Shown: in pieces, positions 25,581-34,330 of the stretch
Layout: every line of letters begins with the position of its first letter
Numbering within the stretch: position 1 is the first letter of the stretch
DNA from: Oscillospiraceae bacterium
GTDB lineage: Bacteria; Bacillota; Clostridia; Oscillospirales; Ruminococcaceae
Reading direction: 5' to 3'
NCBI GenBank assembly: GCA_025757985.1
Contig: CP107210.1
Location: 2,108,001-2,172,000, forward strand
DNA length: 64,000 bases
The notes under the pieces: model-generated
The model's database searches: none
The model's input: only the letters and a program-made list of their open reading frames with translations
Told to the model about the DNA's origin: nothing
Made by a program: the position numbers and the translations under genes

Positions 25581-28181
25581 ATGCAACGCTACGATATCAC
25601 CGGCATGAGCTGTGCGGCCTGCGCCGGCCATGTAGAAAAAGCCGTTGCGGCGGTGCCGGGTGTGGCATCGGTCACGGTAAGCCTGCTGACCAACTCGATG
25701 CAGGTCGATTACACCCCCGATGCCGACCCTGACGCCACCGCCAAACGCATCCTCCGCGCCGTGGATGCCGCCGGGTACGGCGCATCCCCCGCCACCGCCG
25801 AGAGCGAAAGCGCTGAGCTGGAGGACACCGAGACCCCCCGGCTGAAAAAGCGCCTGATTGCGAGCCTCTGCTTCCTTGTGCCGCTCATGTATGTCTCGAT
25901 GGGCCACATGATCGGCCTGCCGCTCGGCAGCGTATTCCACGGCGGCGGCTGGCATGCCATCCTGTACGCCGGCACACAGCTTGCGCTGACACTGCCGGTC
26001 TGCTGGATCAACCGTGCCTTCTTCATTTCTGGCTGGAAGGGCGTCAAAACCCGCGCCCCCGGCATGGACACGCTGGTGGCTCTCGGCGCAGGCGCCTCGC
26101 TCGCCTACGGCCTGTTTGCCATCGTCATGATCTGCATTGGCCTTTCTTCCGGCAATGACGACCTCGTCATGCAGTACCGCCACGACCTCTACTTTGAGTC
26201 GGCAGCGATGATCTTAACGCTGATCACAGTCGGCAAAACGCTGGAGGCCTACAGCAAGGGCAAAACGACCGATGCGCTGAAAAGCCTGATGAAGCTGGCC
26301 CCCCAGACCGCCTGCGTGCTCCGCGATGGGGAGCAGGTCACCGTCCCTGTCAGCGAGGTCTCTGTCGGCGATTTGTTCTTAGTCCGCCCCGGCGAGAGCA
26401 TCCCTGTGGACGGCACCGTCACCGAGGGGCTTTCCTCGGTCAACGAGGCGGCCCTCACCGGCGAGAGTATGCCGGTAGACAAGTTCCCCGGCTCCCCGGT
26501 CAGCGCCGCCACCATCAACCAGAACGGCGCACTGACCTGCCGGGCCGAGCGTGTCGGGCAGGACACCACCCTGTCGCAGGTCATCCGCCTTGTGCGGGAT
26601 GCCGCCGCCACCAAGGCCCCGCTGGCCAAGACTGCCGACAAGGTTTCCGGCATCTTTGTACCCACCGTCATCTGCATTGCAGCGGCCACCTTTTTGATCT
26701 GGCTGCTGCTCGGCCAAACCTTCACCTTTGCGCTGGCCCGCGGCATCAGCGTGCTGGTCATCAGCTGCCCCTGCGCACTGGGGCTGGCCACGCCGGTAGC
26801 CATCATGGTCGGCAGCGGTGTGGGTGCCAAAAACGGCATCCTGTTTAAAACAGCCGCCAGCCTTGAGACCACCGGCTACACTGACACCGTCCTGCTGGAC
26901 AAGACCGGCACCGTCACCACCGGCGAGCCGAGCGTTGTCCGGATCATCGGCACCCGCAATGTGCCGGAAAAGTTCCTGCTCAGCATGGCCGCCGGGCTGG
27001 AGCTGCGCAGCGAGCACCCGCTGGCCCGCGCGATCCTGCAGCGCGCCGACACCGACAAGCTCTCCTACGCCACGGTGTCGGACTTTACTGCCGTCCCCGG
27101 CAAGGGGCTGCAGGGCAAGGTCGCAGGCAAAGTCATCGCGGGCGGCAACGCCGATTTCATCGGCACGCATTGCACCCTGCCCGATGACCTTATGCAGGCC
27201 GGTGCCGAGATGAGCCGCGACGGCATTACCCCGCTCTACTTCTCGCTGGCGGGGCGGCCGGCCGGTGTCATCGGCGTGGCCGATGTCGTCAAGCCCACCT
27301 CCAAGCCCGCCATCGACCAGATGCGGGCCCTCGGCCTGCAGGTCGTGCTGCTGACCGGTGACAACACGGCCACCGCGCGCCACATCGGCGCGATGGTCGG
27401 TCTGGACGCCGACCATGTCATTGCCGGGGTCCTGCCCGCCGGTAAGGAGGCGGAGGTCCGCCGCCTGCAGAAGCAGGGCCGCGTGGCCATGGTCGGTGAC
27501 GGCATCAACGATGCCCCCGCCCTGACCCGCGCCGAGACCGGTATTGCGATCGGTGCCGGTGCCGATGTGGCGCTCGATGCCGCCGATGTCGTGCTGGTGC
27601 GCAGCGATCTGGCCGATGTCCCCGCCGCCGTGCGGCTGTCCCGCGCGGTCGTGCGCAACATCCACCAGAACCTGTTCTGGGCGTTCTTCTACAACGCCGT
27701 CTGCATTCCGCTGGCGGCGGGTGTTTTCACCGGCCTCGGCATCACCCTCAACCCGATGATCGCCTCGGCCGCGATGAGCCTGTCGAGCGTCTGCGTGGTC
27801 ACGAATGCACTGCGCCTCAACACCTTTGACCCGCGCAGCGCCGCCCACGATGCCCCGCCGAAGCACAAAGCCCCGGCGCGCGCACCGGCCGCCGCGCCAG
27901 CTGCCTGCCCCACCGGCAGCTGCCCTGTGCAGCCTGCCGAAACAAACGATACAACGGAGGAAGTTATTATGAGCAAGACCATTCATATCGAAGGCATGAT
28001 GTGCGGCCACTGCGAGGCCACCGTGAAAAAGGCACTGGAGGCACTGGACGGCGTGACCGGCGCCGCGGTCAGCCACGAGGCCGGCACGGCCGTTGTCACC
28101 CTGAGCCGCGATGTAGCCGATGCTGACCTGAAGGCCGCCGTGGAGGCCAAGGACTACACCGTCACGGGCATCGACGCATGA
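25581..28181 (+). CDS. copA: Copper-exporting P1B-type ATPase with C-terminal CopZ domain
   Basis: 866 residues. An N-terminal HMA domain (GMSCAACAGHVEKA) is followed by membrane segments, the TGES loop (ALTGESMPVDK), the CPC transmembrane motif (SCPCALGLATP), the phosphorylation site DKTGTVTTGE and GDGINDAPAL. A Pro/Ala linker with CPTGSC leads to a second HMA domain (IEGMMCGHCEATVKKA) from about residue 797. That last domain equals a complete 70-residue CopZ chaperone and has its own start signals. It exports Cu(I). Ribosome binding site AAAGGAG at 25565-25571. The downstream acylphosphatase gene overlaps by 4 nt. Confidence 0.95.
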   Translation: MQRYDITGMSCAACAGHVEKAVAAVPGVASVTVSLLTNSMQVDYTPDADPDATAKRILRAVDAAGYGASPATAESESAELEDTETPRLKKRLIASLCFLVPLMYVSMGHMIGLPLGSVFHGGGWHAILYAGTQLALTLPVCWINRAFFISGWKGVKTRAPGMDTLVALGAGASLAYGLFAIVMICIGLSSGNDDLVMQYRHDLYFESAAMILTLITVGKTLEAYSKGKTTDALKSLMKLAPQTACVLRDGEQVTVPVSEVSVGDLFLVRPGESIPVDGTVTEGLSSVNEAALTGESMPVDKFPGSPVSAATINQNGALTCRAERVGQDTTLSQVIRLVRDAAATKAPLAKTADKVSGIFVPTVICIAAATFLIWLLLGQTFTFALARGISVLVISCPCALGLATPVAIMVGSGVGAKNGILFKTAASLETTGYTDTVLLDKTGTVTTGEPSVVRIIGTRNVPEKFLLSMAAGLELRSEHPLARAILQRADTDKLSYATVSDFTAVPGKGLQGKVAGKVIAGGNADFIGTHCTLPDDLMQAGAEMSRDGITPLYFSLAGRPAGVIGVADVVKPTSKPAIDQMRALGLQVVLLTGDNTATARHIGAMVGLDADHVIAGVLPAGKEAEVRRLQKQGRVAMVGDGINDAPALTRAETGIAIGAGADVALDAADVVLVRSDLADVPAAVRLSRAVVRNIHQNLFWAFFYNAVCIPLAAGVFTGLGITLNPMIASAAMSLSSVCVVTNALRLNTFDPRSAAHDAPPKHKAPARAPAAAPAACPTGSCPVQPAETNDTTEEVIMSKTIHIEGMMCGHCEATVKKALEALDGVTGAAVSHEAGTAVVTLSRDVADADLKAAVEAKDYTVTGIDA
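27969..28181 (+). CDS. copZ: Copper chaperone CopZ, in-frame internal start within copA
   Basis: An ATG at 27969 is in frame with copA (residue 797) and is preceded by GGAGG at 27956-27960, 8 nt away. It would give a 70-residue protein starting MSKTIHIEGMMCGHC, the exact length and start of CopZ. So the locus probably makes both a long ATPase with a tethered chaperone and free CopZ. The internal site is seen in the sequence; its use is inferred. Confidence 0.65.
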   Translation: MSKTIHIEGMMCGHCEATVKKALEALDGVTGAAVSHEAGTAVVTLSRDVADADLKAAVEAKDYTVTGIDA

Positions 28182-28462
28182 GTGTCATCCGCCGCCGCTG
28201 GCGCTTTACCGGCGAGGTGCAGGGGGTTGGCTTCCGCTATTACGCCCGCGCCGCCGCCCAGCATCTGGGCCTGACCGGCTGGGTCGCCAACAACTGGGAC
28301 GGCAGCGTCACGCTGGAGGCTCAGGGCACCCGCGCCGCGCTGGACGAGCTTGTCCCCACGATCGAGCGCACCAACCGCTGGGCCCGCATCGAGAACATCG
28401 AGACCGCCACCCTCCCCCTCAAGGAGCATGAGTACGGGTTTGAGGAACGGAGCGGGGATTAA
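28178..28462 (+). CDS. acyP: Acylphosphatase
   Basis: 94 residues. GEVQGVGFRYYARAAAQ carries the phosphate-binding loop with the catalytic Arg, and GWVANNWDGSV the catalytic Asn. It hydrolyses acyl phosphates such as 1,3-bisphosphoglycerate or carbamoyl phosphate. Start overlaps the copA stop. Confidence 0.93.
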   Translation: MSVIRRRWRFTGEVQGVGFRYYARAAAQHLGLTGWVANNWDGSVTLEAQGTRAALDELVPTIERTNRWARIENIETATLPLKEHEYGFEERSGD

Positions 28463-28467
28463 ATTTA

Positions 28468-28506
28468 CGGGCAGCGCTGCCGAATGGCAGCGCTGCCCGC
28501 TTTTTT
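28468..28506 (+). terminator. Intrinsic terminator after acyP
   Basis: A 14-bp stem CGGGCAGCGCTGCC/GGCAGCGCTGCCCG with four-base loop, then C and TTTTTT. Confidence 0.92.
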
Positions 28507-28508
28507 GC

Positions 28509-28537
28509 TTGCACTTACCCGCTGTTACGGCTATAAT
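28509..28537 (+). promoter_or_regulatory. Promoter of rsmI
   Basis: TTGCAC (28509-28514) and TATAAT (28532-28537), 17-bp spacing, starting two bases after the terminator T-run. Confidence 0.8.
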
Positions 28538-28570
28538 AATACTATATCAATATCAAAAGGGGTTTTCGTT

Positions 28571-29407
28571 TTGCCCGGAACTTTATATCTTGTCGCTACG
28601 CCTATCGGCAATCTTGATGATATGCCGCCCCGCGTGGCTGCCACCTTCGGCATGGCGGACTTCATCGCCGCCGAGGACACCCGCGTGACCCTGCGTCTGC
28701 TGAACCATCTCGGCCTCAAAAAGCCGATGGTCAGCTACTACGAGCATGCCCTCCACCACGGCGAGGCCATCTTAAACCGCATTGAGGCCGGGGAGAACTG
28801 CGCGCTCTGCAGTGACGCCGGTATGCCCTGCATCAGCGACCCCGGGGAGCAGATCGTCCGCGAGGCCCATGCGCGCGGCATCCGGGTCGTGCCCATCCCG
28901 GCCGCATCCGCCTGCGTCACGGCGCTGGCTGCCAGCGGTCAGCCCACCGCCCGCTTTGTGTTTGAGGGCTTTTTGCCTGTCCCTAAGCGCGACCGGCGGG
29001 AGCGGCTGACCTTTCTGCAGAACGAAACCCGCACGATGATCTTCTATGAAGCACCGCACAAGCTGCGCGGCACCCTTGAGGATCTTGCCGCCGCGTTCGG
29101 CGCGGACCGCCCGGTATCCCTCTGCCGTGAGCTGACCAAGCTGCATGAGGAGATCAAAAAGACCACGCTGGGCGAGGCCGTTGCTTACTATAAGGAAAAC
29201 GACCCCCGCGGTGAGTATGTGCTGGTGCTGGCCGGTGCCGACCCCGCCGCCGTGGCCGATGCCGCCGCCCCCACGCTGGAGCAGGCCGTAGCCGCCGCCC
29301 GCGCCCTGCAGGCAGACGGCCTGCCCCCCGCCGCCGCCGCCAAGCAGGCTGCCGCCGGGACACCGTTCAGCAAAGGTGAGGTGTACCGCCAACTCATCAA
29401 TGGGTGA
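28571..29407 (+). CDS. rsmI: 16S rRNA (cytidine1402-2'-O)-methyltransferase
   Basis: 278 residues. LYLVATPIGNLDDMPPRV at the start, AAEDTRVTLRLLNHLGL and SDAGMPCISDPGEQIV are RsmI hallmarks (tetrapyrrole methylase fold, SAM-dependent). It methylates the ribose of C1402 in the decoding centre. A TTG start at 28571 is chosen: AAAAGGGG (28555-28562) lies 8 nt upstream, and longer frames run into the promoter. Confidence 0.93.
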   Translation: MPGTLYLVATPIGNLDDMPPRVAATFGMADFIAAEDTRVTLRLLNHLGLKKPMVSYYEHALHHGEAILNRIEAGENCALCSDAGMPCISDPGEQIVREAHARGIRVVPIPAASACVTALAASGQPTARFVFEGFLPVPKRDRRERLTFLQNETRTMIFYEAPHKLRGTLEDLAAAFGADRPVSLCRELTKLHEEIKKTTLGEAVAYYKENDPRGEYVLVLAGADPAAVADAAAPTLEQAVAAARALQADGLPPAAAAKQAAAGTPFSKGEVYRQLING

Positions 29408-29408
29408 T

Positions 29409-29549
29409 TTTTTAGAGAATAGATAAAAGATAATAGATAATAAAAAGTGTGGAGTTTTTGCCCCGCGGGGCAAAAACAAATTTTAAGCGCCGCGCAAGCG
29501 GTGCGATTCACCAATTTTATTATCTTTTATCTACTATCTTTTATCTTCT
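29409..29549. repeat. R3 inverted-repeat element, second copy
   Basis: Inverted relative to the copy at 25431. AT-rich arms are nearly the same, while inner hairpins differ but still pair (TTTTTGCCCCGCGGGGCAAAAA here). Confidence 0.8.
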
Positions 29550-29562
29550 TAGGAGTATTTCT

Positions 29563-30048
29563 ATGTGTAAAATCCTCGTCGTCTCCGATGTCCACGGCCG
29601 CCTGCGGGACCTGCGCTGGCTGCTGGCGCATGAGACCGCCGATGCCATGTTCTATCTGGGCGATGGTCTGTATGACCTGAACGCCGCCCTTGAGATGTGC
29701 AGACCGCCGATCCCCTACCCCATCTACCGGGTGGCCGGCAACTGCGATGTCAACTACAGCGAACCGTCTGAGGGGCTGGCCCCCTTCGGCGGGGTGCTTT
29801 TCTTCTACACCCACGGCCACCACTACGGCGTCAAGATGGGCAGCGAGCGCCTGGCTGAATCCGCCGGTGAGCGCGGGGCCGATGTTGCGCTTTTCGGCCA
29901 CACCCACCGCCGGGAGCTGGTGCGCGGCGTCGGCACGGCGGCCACCGTCTTTAACCCCGGCAGCCTGCGGGACGGCGGCAGCTACGGCGTCATCACCATT
30001 AAGGACGGCCATTGTGAATTCAGCTGGAAGAGGGTGCCCTCACTATGA
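29563..30048 (+). CDS. YfcE/MJ0936-type metallophosphoesterase
   Basis: 161 residues. VVSDVHGR, LGDGLYD, AGNCD, THGHHYG and FGHTHR are the five metal-binding blocks. This small cytoplasmic calcineurin-like family hydrolyses phosphodiesters; the natural substrate is uncertain. AGGAG at 29551-29555 precedes ATG 29563. It overlaps birA by 4 nt. Confidence 0.9.
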   Translation: MCKILVVSDVHGRLRDLRWLLAHETADAMFYLGDGLYDLNAALEMCRPPIPYPIYRVAGNCDVNYSEPSEGLAPFGGVLFFYTHGHHYGVKMGSERLAESAGERGADVALFGHTHRRELVRGVGTAATVFNPGSLRDGGSYGVITIKDGHCEFSWKRVPSL

Positions 30049-30779
30049 ATGAAAGCGTCATCTATCTGCCGGAGGTAGACAGCACCAACCTCTGGGCCAA
30101 GCAAAATCTTGACAAATTCGGCCCGGTCGGCGCGGTCTACTCGACCCACCAGACCGCCGGGCGCGGCCGTCTGGGCCGCAGCTGGACCGATGCCCCGGGT
30201 CTGGGGCTTTATTACACGGCAGTCATCCGGGTAGACCTTGTGCAGCCCGCCACCCTGCCGCTCTTTGCCAGCCTTGCCGTCTGCGATGCCCTGCGTGCCC
30301 GCTACGGCGTGGAATGTCAGATCAAATGGCCCAACGACCTGCTGCTGAACGGCAAAAAGATCGTCGGCATCCTCTGCGAGGGCGCGCCGGACGGCCACAG
30401 CATCGTGGTTGGCATCGGCATCAACCTTGCCCAGCCGCAGTCCTATTTCGATGCCGCCGGCCTGCCCCACGGCACCAGCCTTGCCCTGCAGGGTGTGCCG
30501 GTCGATACCGCCGCCGACCCCGAGTGGCTGGCGCAGTATCTGACGGATTTCGGCTTTGACCGCGCGCTCTACACCTATGAAGCAGAGGGCTTTGCCCCCT
30601 ATCGGGAGCGCTACAAGGCCCTCTGCGTCAATCTGGGCCGCCGCGTGACCTATGACGGCGGTGCCGGTGTTGCAACCGATGTCGATACCGACGGCCGCCT
30701 GATCGTCCATGATGAGCGCGGCGACACCCGCGTTTTCACCGGCGAGGTCAGCGTCAGGGGAATCTACGGGGCGGTGTGA
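30045..30779 (+). CDS. birA: Biotin--[acetyl-CoA-carboxylase] ligase (no DNA-binding domain)
   Basis: 244 residues. EVDSTNLWAK, HQTAGRGRLGRSW (biotinyl-AMP-binding GRGRxG), IKWPNDLLLNGKKIVGILCE and GIGINL are the catalytic core. The N-terminal helix-turn-helix of bifunctional BirA is absent, so it is a class I ligase without repressor function. It biotinylates carboxylase carrier proteins. Confidence 0.94.
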   Translation: MNESVIYLPEVDSTNLWAKQNLDKFGPVGAVYSTHQTAGRGRLGRSWTDAPGLGLYYTAVIRVDLVQPATLPLFASLAVCDALRARYGVECQIKWPNDLLLNGKKIVGILCEGAPDGHSIVVGIGINLAQPQSYFDAAGLPHGTSLALQGVPVDTAADPEWLAQYLTDFGFDRALYTYEAEGFAPYRERYKALCVNLGRRVTYDGGAGVATDVDTDGRLIVHDERGDTRVFTGEVSVRGIYGAV

Positions 30780-30784
30780 CGCCT

Positions 30785-30928
30785 AAAGGCTTCCCCCGAG
30801 GGGGAAGCTGTCTGCGAAGCAGACTGATGAGGGGCAGCCTTGCCTCGCTGCGCTTTTACGGCTCGGTTCTGGCACACCCGCCCCTCATCCGGCCCTTCGG
30901 GCCACCTTCCCCCTGAGGGGAAGGCTTT
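30785..30928. repeat. R1 MITE-like inverted repeat
   Basis: Begins AAAGGCTTCCCCCGAGGGGG and ends CCCCCTGAGGGGAAGGC, with inner hairpin CTGTCTGCGAAGCAGAC. Starts six bases after the birA stop. Confidence 0.8.
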
Positions 30929-30936
30929 TCACTCAC

Positions 30937-30975
30937 AAAAAATCCGATGGGACAACACATCCCATCGGATTTTTA
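30937..30975 (-). terminator. Intrinsic terminator of the ECF S-component gene
   Basis: AAAAAATCCGATGGGA/TCCCATCGGATTTTT immediately downstream of the minus-strand stop at 30978. Confidence 0.88.
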
Positions 30976-30977
30976 TT

Positions 30978-31589
30978 TTAATTCATTTTCAAATATTTCC
31001 GCACCGGCAGGGAAACCGCACCGGCCACGAGGCAGCAGATGACCCACTCAAAAATTGCCTGCACGCCGACCAGCAGCACGATAAACATGAACGCATTCGT
31101 AGCGCCCAGCGTACCGGCCAGATTCTGCACATACTCACAGTTATAGAAGATCAGTACCAGAAAACCCATAAAGAACGCGGTGTTCAGCACGGGGGCTGCC
31201 AGACCGCCCAGAAAGCAGCAGAGCTTTTCCTTTTTGGGCAGTGCCTTGCACAGCGCCTTAAAGATCAGGCCGGCGCACAGGCCCACCAGCACGCGGGCCA
31301 CAAAGCAGACCACAAAGGTGCCGAACGGGCTGACCTGAAACAGGGCGCTGCCCATTGCAGACTTGCCCTCCAGCGCCTGAATAAAGCTCGTTGCGCCGAA
31401 CACGCCGCCGAGGATCGCGCCCGCCGTGGGGCCCATCGTCATGGCGCCGATTGCCACCGGCACCGTCAGCAGCGAGGCCGACAGCGGGCCGATCTGCAGG
31501 TAGCCCAGCGGGGTGTAGTTCAGCACAAGCAGAATGGCGACCAGCAGTGCAAGCTGGGTCAGCCAACGGATGTTGGTACGGTTTTTCAT
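30978..31589 (-). CDS. ECF transporter S component, substrate unknown
   Basis: 203 residues with about six membrane helices. LNYTPLGYLQIGPLSASLLT, VAIGAMTMGPTAGAILGG and FVARVLVGL follow the pattern of group II energy-coupling-factor S components, which bind a vitamin and share an EcfAA'T module encoded elsewhere. Folate- and pantothenate-type families look alike here, so no substrate is given. ATG 31589 lies 10 nt from AGGAGG (31600-31605). Confidence 0.82.
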   Translation of the reverse strand: MKNRTNIRWLTQLALLVAILLVLNYTPLGYLQIGPLSASLLTVPVAIGAMTMGPTAGAILGGVFGATSFIQALEGKSAMGSALFQVSPFGTFVVCFVARVLVGLCAGLIFKALCKALPKKEKLCCFLGGLAAPVLNTAFFMGFLVLIFYNCEYVQNLAGTLGATNAFMFIVLLVGVQAIFEWVICCLVAGAVSLPVRKYLKMN

Positions 31590-31670
31590 ATTCAATTTTC
31601 CTCCTGCTGCCGTCTCCTACAATTCGGGAGTACAGCGCAAATGTACGGCCCGGGCGGGCCGCCAACGCTT

Positions 31671-31699
31671 AGTATAGCGCAATATCCGTCAAAACGCAA
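31671..31699 (-). promoter_or_regulatory. Promoter of the ECF S-component gene
   Basis: On the minus strand TTGCGT (31694-31699) and TATACT (31671-31676), 17-bp spacing. The ~75-nt leader contains GGCGGCCCGCCCGGGCC, a possible hairpin, but I recognise no known riboswitch. Confidence 0.65.
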
Positions 31700-31714
31700 G
31701 AGGGAACTTGGCGG

Positions 31715-32371
31715 TCAAAGCTTTCCTTCGATCAGCAGATCCCGCACCTGCAGCAGATCGTCACATTTCCGGTCGTACAGCCGCGTGATTTCCTCGGTCG
31801 GCTGCATAAGGTCCGGCACCATCACGGTCACGCAGCCGGCGGCGCGGCCGGCGCGGATGCCGTTGAAGCTGTCCTCCAATACAAGGCAGTCCTTAGGGGC
31901 AAGCCGTAGCTTTTGTGCCGCCAGCAGAAAGGTGTCGGGCGCGGGCTTGCTGTGCGCGACCTCGGTGCCGGAGACGACATCATGGAAATACCGCGCCGTG
32001 CCGGTGGTCTGCAGGTTCATCTCGATCATATTGCGCGGGCTGGAGCTTGCCACAATGCGCGGCATACCGAGATCCTCCAGCGCCGTCAGCAGCTCCTTAA
32101 GCCCCTTTTTGCAGGGTACGCCCTCGGCAAAGCGGGTGTCAGCCAGCTGCCAGATCTTGGCCAGCAGCTTCTTCGGGTCGCCGGGTATGTAGGACGCCAC
32201 ATGGCGGCAGAGGTTTTCCCCCGCCAGCCCGCGCCCGCCGGCCGTAAACTTTTGCATATCCGGCGGCAGGGGCAGTCCCAGCTCCCGGCAGGCCGGCTCC
32301 CACAGGGTATCCCACAGCCGCTCGGTGTCAAACATCAGCCCGTCCATATCAAAAATAACGCCTTTAACCAT
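31715..32371 (-). CDS. HAD-superfamily phosphatase, beta-phosphoglucomutase-like
   Basis: 218 residues. Motif I is IFDMDGLMFDTE, motif II VASSSPR, and motif IV region LVLEDSFNGIRAGRAAG. The cap sits between motifs I and II, as in the PGMB/YcjU group. It would dephosphorylate a small sugar phosphate or act as a mutase; the substrate is not predictable. Confidence 0.88.
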   Translation of the reverse strand: MVKGVIFDMDGLMFDTERLWDTLWEPACRELGLPLPPDMQKFTAGGRGLAGENLCRHVASYIPGDPKKLLAKIWQLADTRFAEGVPCKKGLKELLTALEDLGMPRIVASSSPRNMIEMNLQTTGTARYFHDVVSGTEVAHSKPAPDTFLLAAQKLRLAPKDCLVLEDSFNGIRAGRAAGCVTVMVPDLMQPTEEITRLYDRKCDDLLQVRDLLIEGKL

Positions 32372-32506
32372 CGGGGGTCATCCTTTCACGGTTTTGTTTT
32401 GTCTGTTCAAGGCTATTGTACCGCAGTTTTGGCGTTCACGCAACACCCCGGCCCACGGCGTTTCAGGTTTCTTTTGCGGGGGTATTCCGGCATTCTCCGC
32501 CGGTGC

Positions 32507-33394
32507 TCACCCCTGCAGGGCAGGCCCTGCAAGATACGCCTGCAGGCCCGCCAGCGCCTGCCGCCCCTCGCGGTGGCCACGGGCGTACAACTCGGTCAAT
32601 GTATCGACATTGCCCTCAAACCGGCTGATCGTGATCGGCTCCTGCGGGCGCAGGCAGTAGATGCGGTCGTTCTGCTCCAGCTCGTCCAGCTCATCCATCA
32701 GGGCGTTGTAGCGCAGCTCCTGGGTCAGCATCGTGGCCAGAAACAGCGGCTTATCGCCGTAAAAATCATCGTAAAGGTCTACCATCCGCTGGCCGGGCTG
32801 ACTCTTGCGGAAGCCCTTCTGCCGCGTGGTCACGACAACGATCTTGTCAAACCCCTGCTTGAGCGCCCAGTTCAGCGCAATGGGGCAGGAGCAGCCGCCG
32901 TCCAGATAGGGCTGGCCGTCCAGCATGACCGGCGTGGACGCCAGCGGCAGGCTGGCCGATGCGCGCACCGCCTCGTTGAAATCAAAATCCGTCTTGCCCT
33001 TCTCAAAGTAGGCAGGCTTGCCGGTCTCGACATTCGTTGCCACGGCGATCATCCGCATACCGCCGTGCCGGTAGGTGTCCTCATCGTAGGGAACCTCTTT
33101 TTTAACATCGTACAGCATGAATTTCAGGCCGAACAGGCTGCCGCCCCGCAGCGCCGCCTTAGGCCCGAAGTAGCGCGGGTCATGGCGGTAGCGCAGGTTG
33201 ATGCTGGCCGCCCGCCCCGGCTGGTGCGAGACATAGTTCAGCGCGTTGAGCGCCCCTGCCGACACACCCGCCACCGCCGGGAAATACAGCTCGTTCTCCA
33301 TAAATGTATCCAGCACACCGGCCGTGTACAGCCCACGCAGCGAGCCGCCCTCCAGCAGCAGGATCGAATTTTCCGGTATCGTGATTTTGCTCAT
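32507..33394 (-). CDS. Patatin-like phospholipase (YjjU-like)
   Basis: 295 residues. The oxyanion segment LEGGSLRGLYTAGVLD, the nucleophile elbow GVSAGAL (GxSxG) and the catalytic Asp in LDGGCSCP form the patatin Ser-Asp dyad. No signal peptide. It would hydrolyse phospholipids or other acyl esters. ATG 33394 with AGGTGA upstream is preferred over GTG 33403. Confidence 0.9.
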   Translation of the reverse strand: MSKITIPENSILLLEGGSLRGLYTAGVLDTFMENELYFPAVAGVSAGALNALNYVSHQPGRAASINLRYRHDPRYFGPKAALRGGSLFGLKFMLYDVKKEVPYDEDTYRHGGMRMIAVATNVETGKPAYFEKGKTDFDFNEAVRASASLPLASTPVMLDGQPYLDGGCSCPIALNWALKQGFDKIVVVTTRQKGFRKSQPGQRMVDLYDDFYGDKPLFLATMLTQELRYNALMDELDELEQNDRIYCLRPQEPITISRFEGNVDTLTELYARGHREGRQALAGLQAYLAGPALQG

Positions 33395-33415
33395 AAAATT
33401 CACCTCATATTCAGC

Positions 33416-33444
33416 ATTTTACCGTATTGACAAACGGGTTTCAA
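33416..33444 (-). promoter_or_regulatory. Promoter of the patatin gene
   Basis: Minus strand TTGAAA (33439-33444) and TAAAAT (33416-33421), 17-bp spacing, divergent from the aroD promoter 18 bp away. Confidence 0.7.
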
Positions 33445-33462
33445 GCGAAAATGCGGGACTGT

Positions 33463-33491
33463 TTTACACTTCGGCCAAATTGTGCTAAAAT
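33463..33491 (+). promoter_or_regulatory. Promoter of aroD
   Basis: TTTACA (33463-33468) and TAAAAT (33486-33491), 17-bp spacing, about 30 nt before the start codon. Confidence 0.65.
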
Positions 33492-33520
33492 AGAGAAAAC
33501 GCCCCGAGAGGATGATCTTT

Positions 33521-34264
33521 ATGCTGACCCTTCGCGGCCTTACCCTCACCGCCGCTGCGCCGCGCATCATCGTGCCGCTGTTCGCCCGCAGCCTTGACGC
33601 CCTGCGTCCTCTGGCCGCCGCCGCGCAGGCCGACCCCGCCGCCGAGCTGGTGGAGCTGCGCCTTGACCCGCTGCCCGCCGCCGACCACACCGCCGCGCTG
33701 GCGCTGGTGCGCAGCCTTACCGATAAGCCGCTTATCGTCACGATCCGCACCCGGGCCGAGGGCGGTGAGCTGGCCCTGACGCCCGATGCCTACGCAGCCT
33801 GCTGCCGCGCCCTGCTGGCCTGCGGCGGCGTGGATGTGCTGGACATTGAGTGGCGCGCCTGCGGCCCCCACCGCGATGCCCTGCGCAGCGCTGCCCGCGC
33901 CGCCGGGGCCGCCGCGCTTTTCAGCGAGCATCACTTTGACGGCACCCCCGCCACCGAGGCGATGACCGCCGCCCTGACCGGCATGGCGGACGCCGGGGCT
34001 GACATTGCCAAGCTTGCCGTTATGCCCCACACCGCCGCCGATGCCGCCCGCCTGCTGGAGGCCACCGCCTGCGCCATGGTCGCACGCCCCGGCACACCGC
34101 TTATCACGATGAGCATGGGCCAGCTGGGTGCCGTCACCCGCTTTTGCGGCGGGGCCTTCGGCAGCTGCGCCACCTTCGGCGTGACCTCCGGCACAGCCGC
34201 CAGCGCCCCCGGCCAGCCGCCCGCGGATCTGCTGAAGGCGAAGCTAATAACCGCGCACCTGTAA
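33521..34264 (+). CDS. aroD: Type I 3-dehydroquinate dehydratase
   Basis: 247 residues. AELVELRLDPL, LIVTIRTRAEGG, VDVLDIEWR, SEHHFDGTP (catalytic His), DIAKLAVMP (Schiff-base Lys) and ITMSMGQLGAVTRFCGGAFG are all type I DHQase motifs. It converts 3-dehydroquinate to 3-dehydroshikimate. ATG 33521 has GAGAGG 9 nt upstream; the earlier ATG 33512 overlaps that site. Confidence 0.94.
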   Translation: MLTLRGLTLTAAAPRIIVPLFARSLDALRPLAAAAQADPAAELVELRLDPLPAADHTAALALVRSLTDKPLIVTIRTRAEGGELALTPDAYAACCRALLACGGVDVLDIEWRACGPHRDALRSAARAAGAAALFSEHHFDGTPATEAMTAALTGMADAGADIAKLAVMPHTAADAARLLEATACAMVARPGTPLITMSMGQLGAVTRFCGGAFGSCATFGVTSGTAASAPGQPPADLLKAKLITAHL

Positions 34265-34271
34265 CGCACCT

Positions 34272-34299
34272 GTAGGGGCCGGGCATGCCCGGCCCCTAC
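34272..34299. repeat. R4 perfect 28-bp palindrome
   Basis: The arm GTAGGGGCCGGGCA is followed by its exact complement. Same family as 18374-18397. Seven bases after the aroD stop, so it may work as a 3' hairpin. Confidence 0.75.
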
Positions 34300-34330
34300 G
34301 GCACTGCTGCAATAAAAAACGCCTGTTCTC

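Noticed and set aside
31590..31670. Vitamin riboswitch in the leader of the ECF S-component gene
   Set aside because: Only a GC-rich hairpin is visible; the leader is too short for common vitamin riboswitches and no conserved core was recognised.
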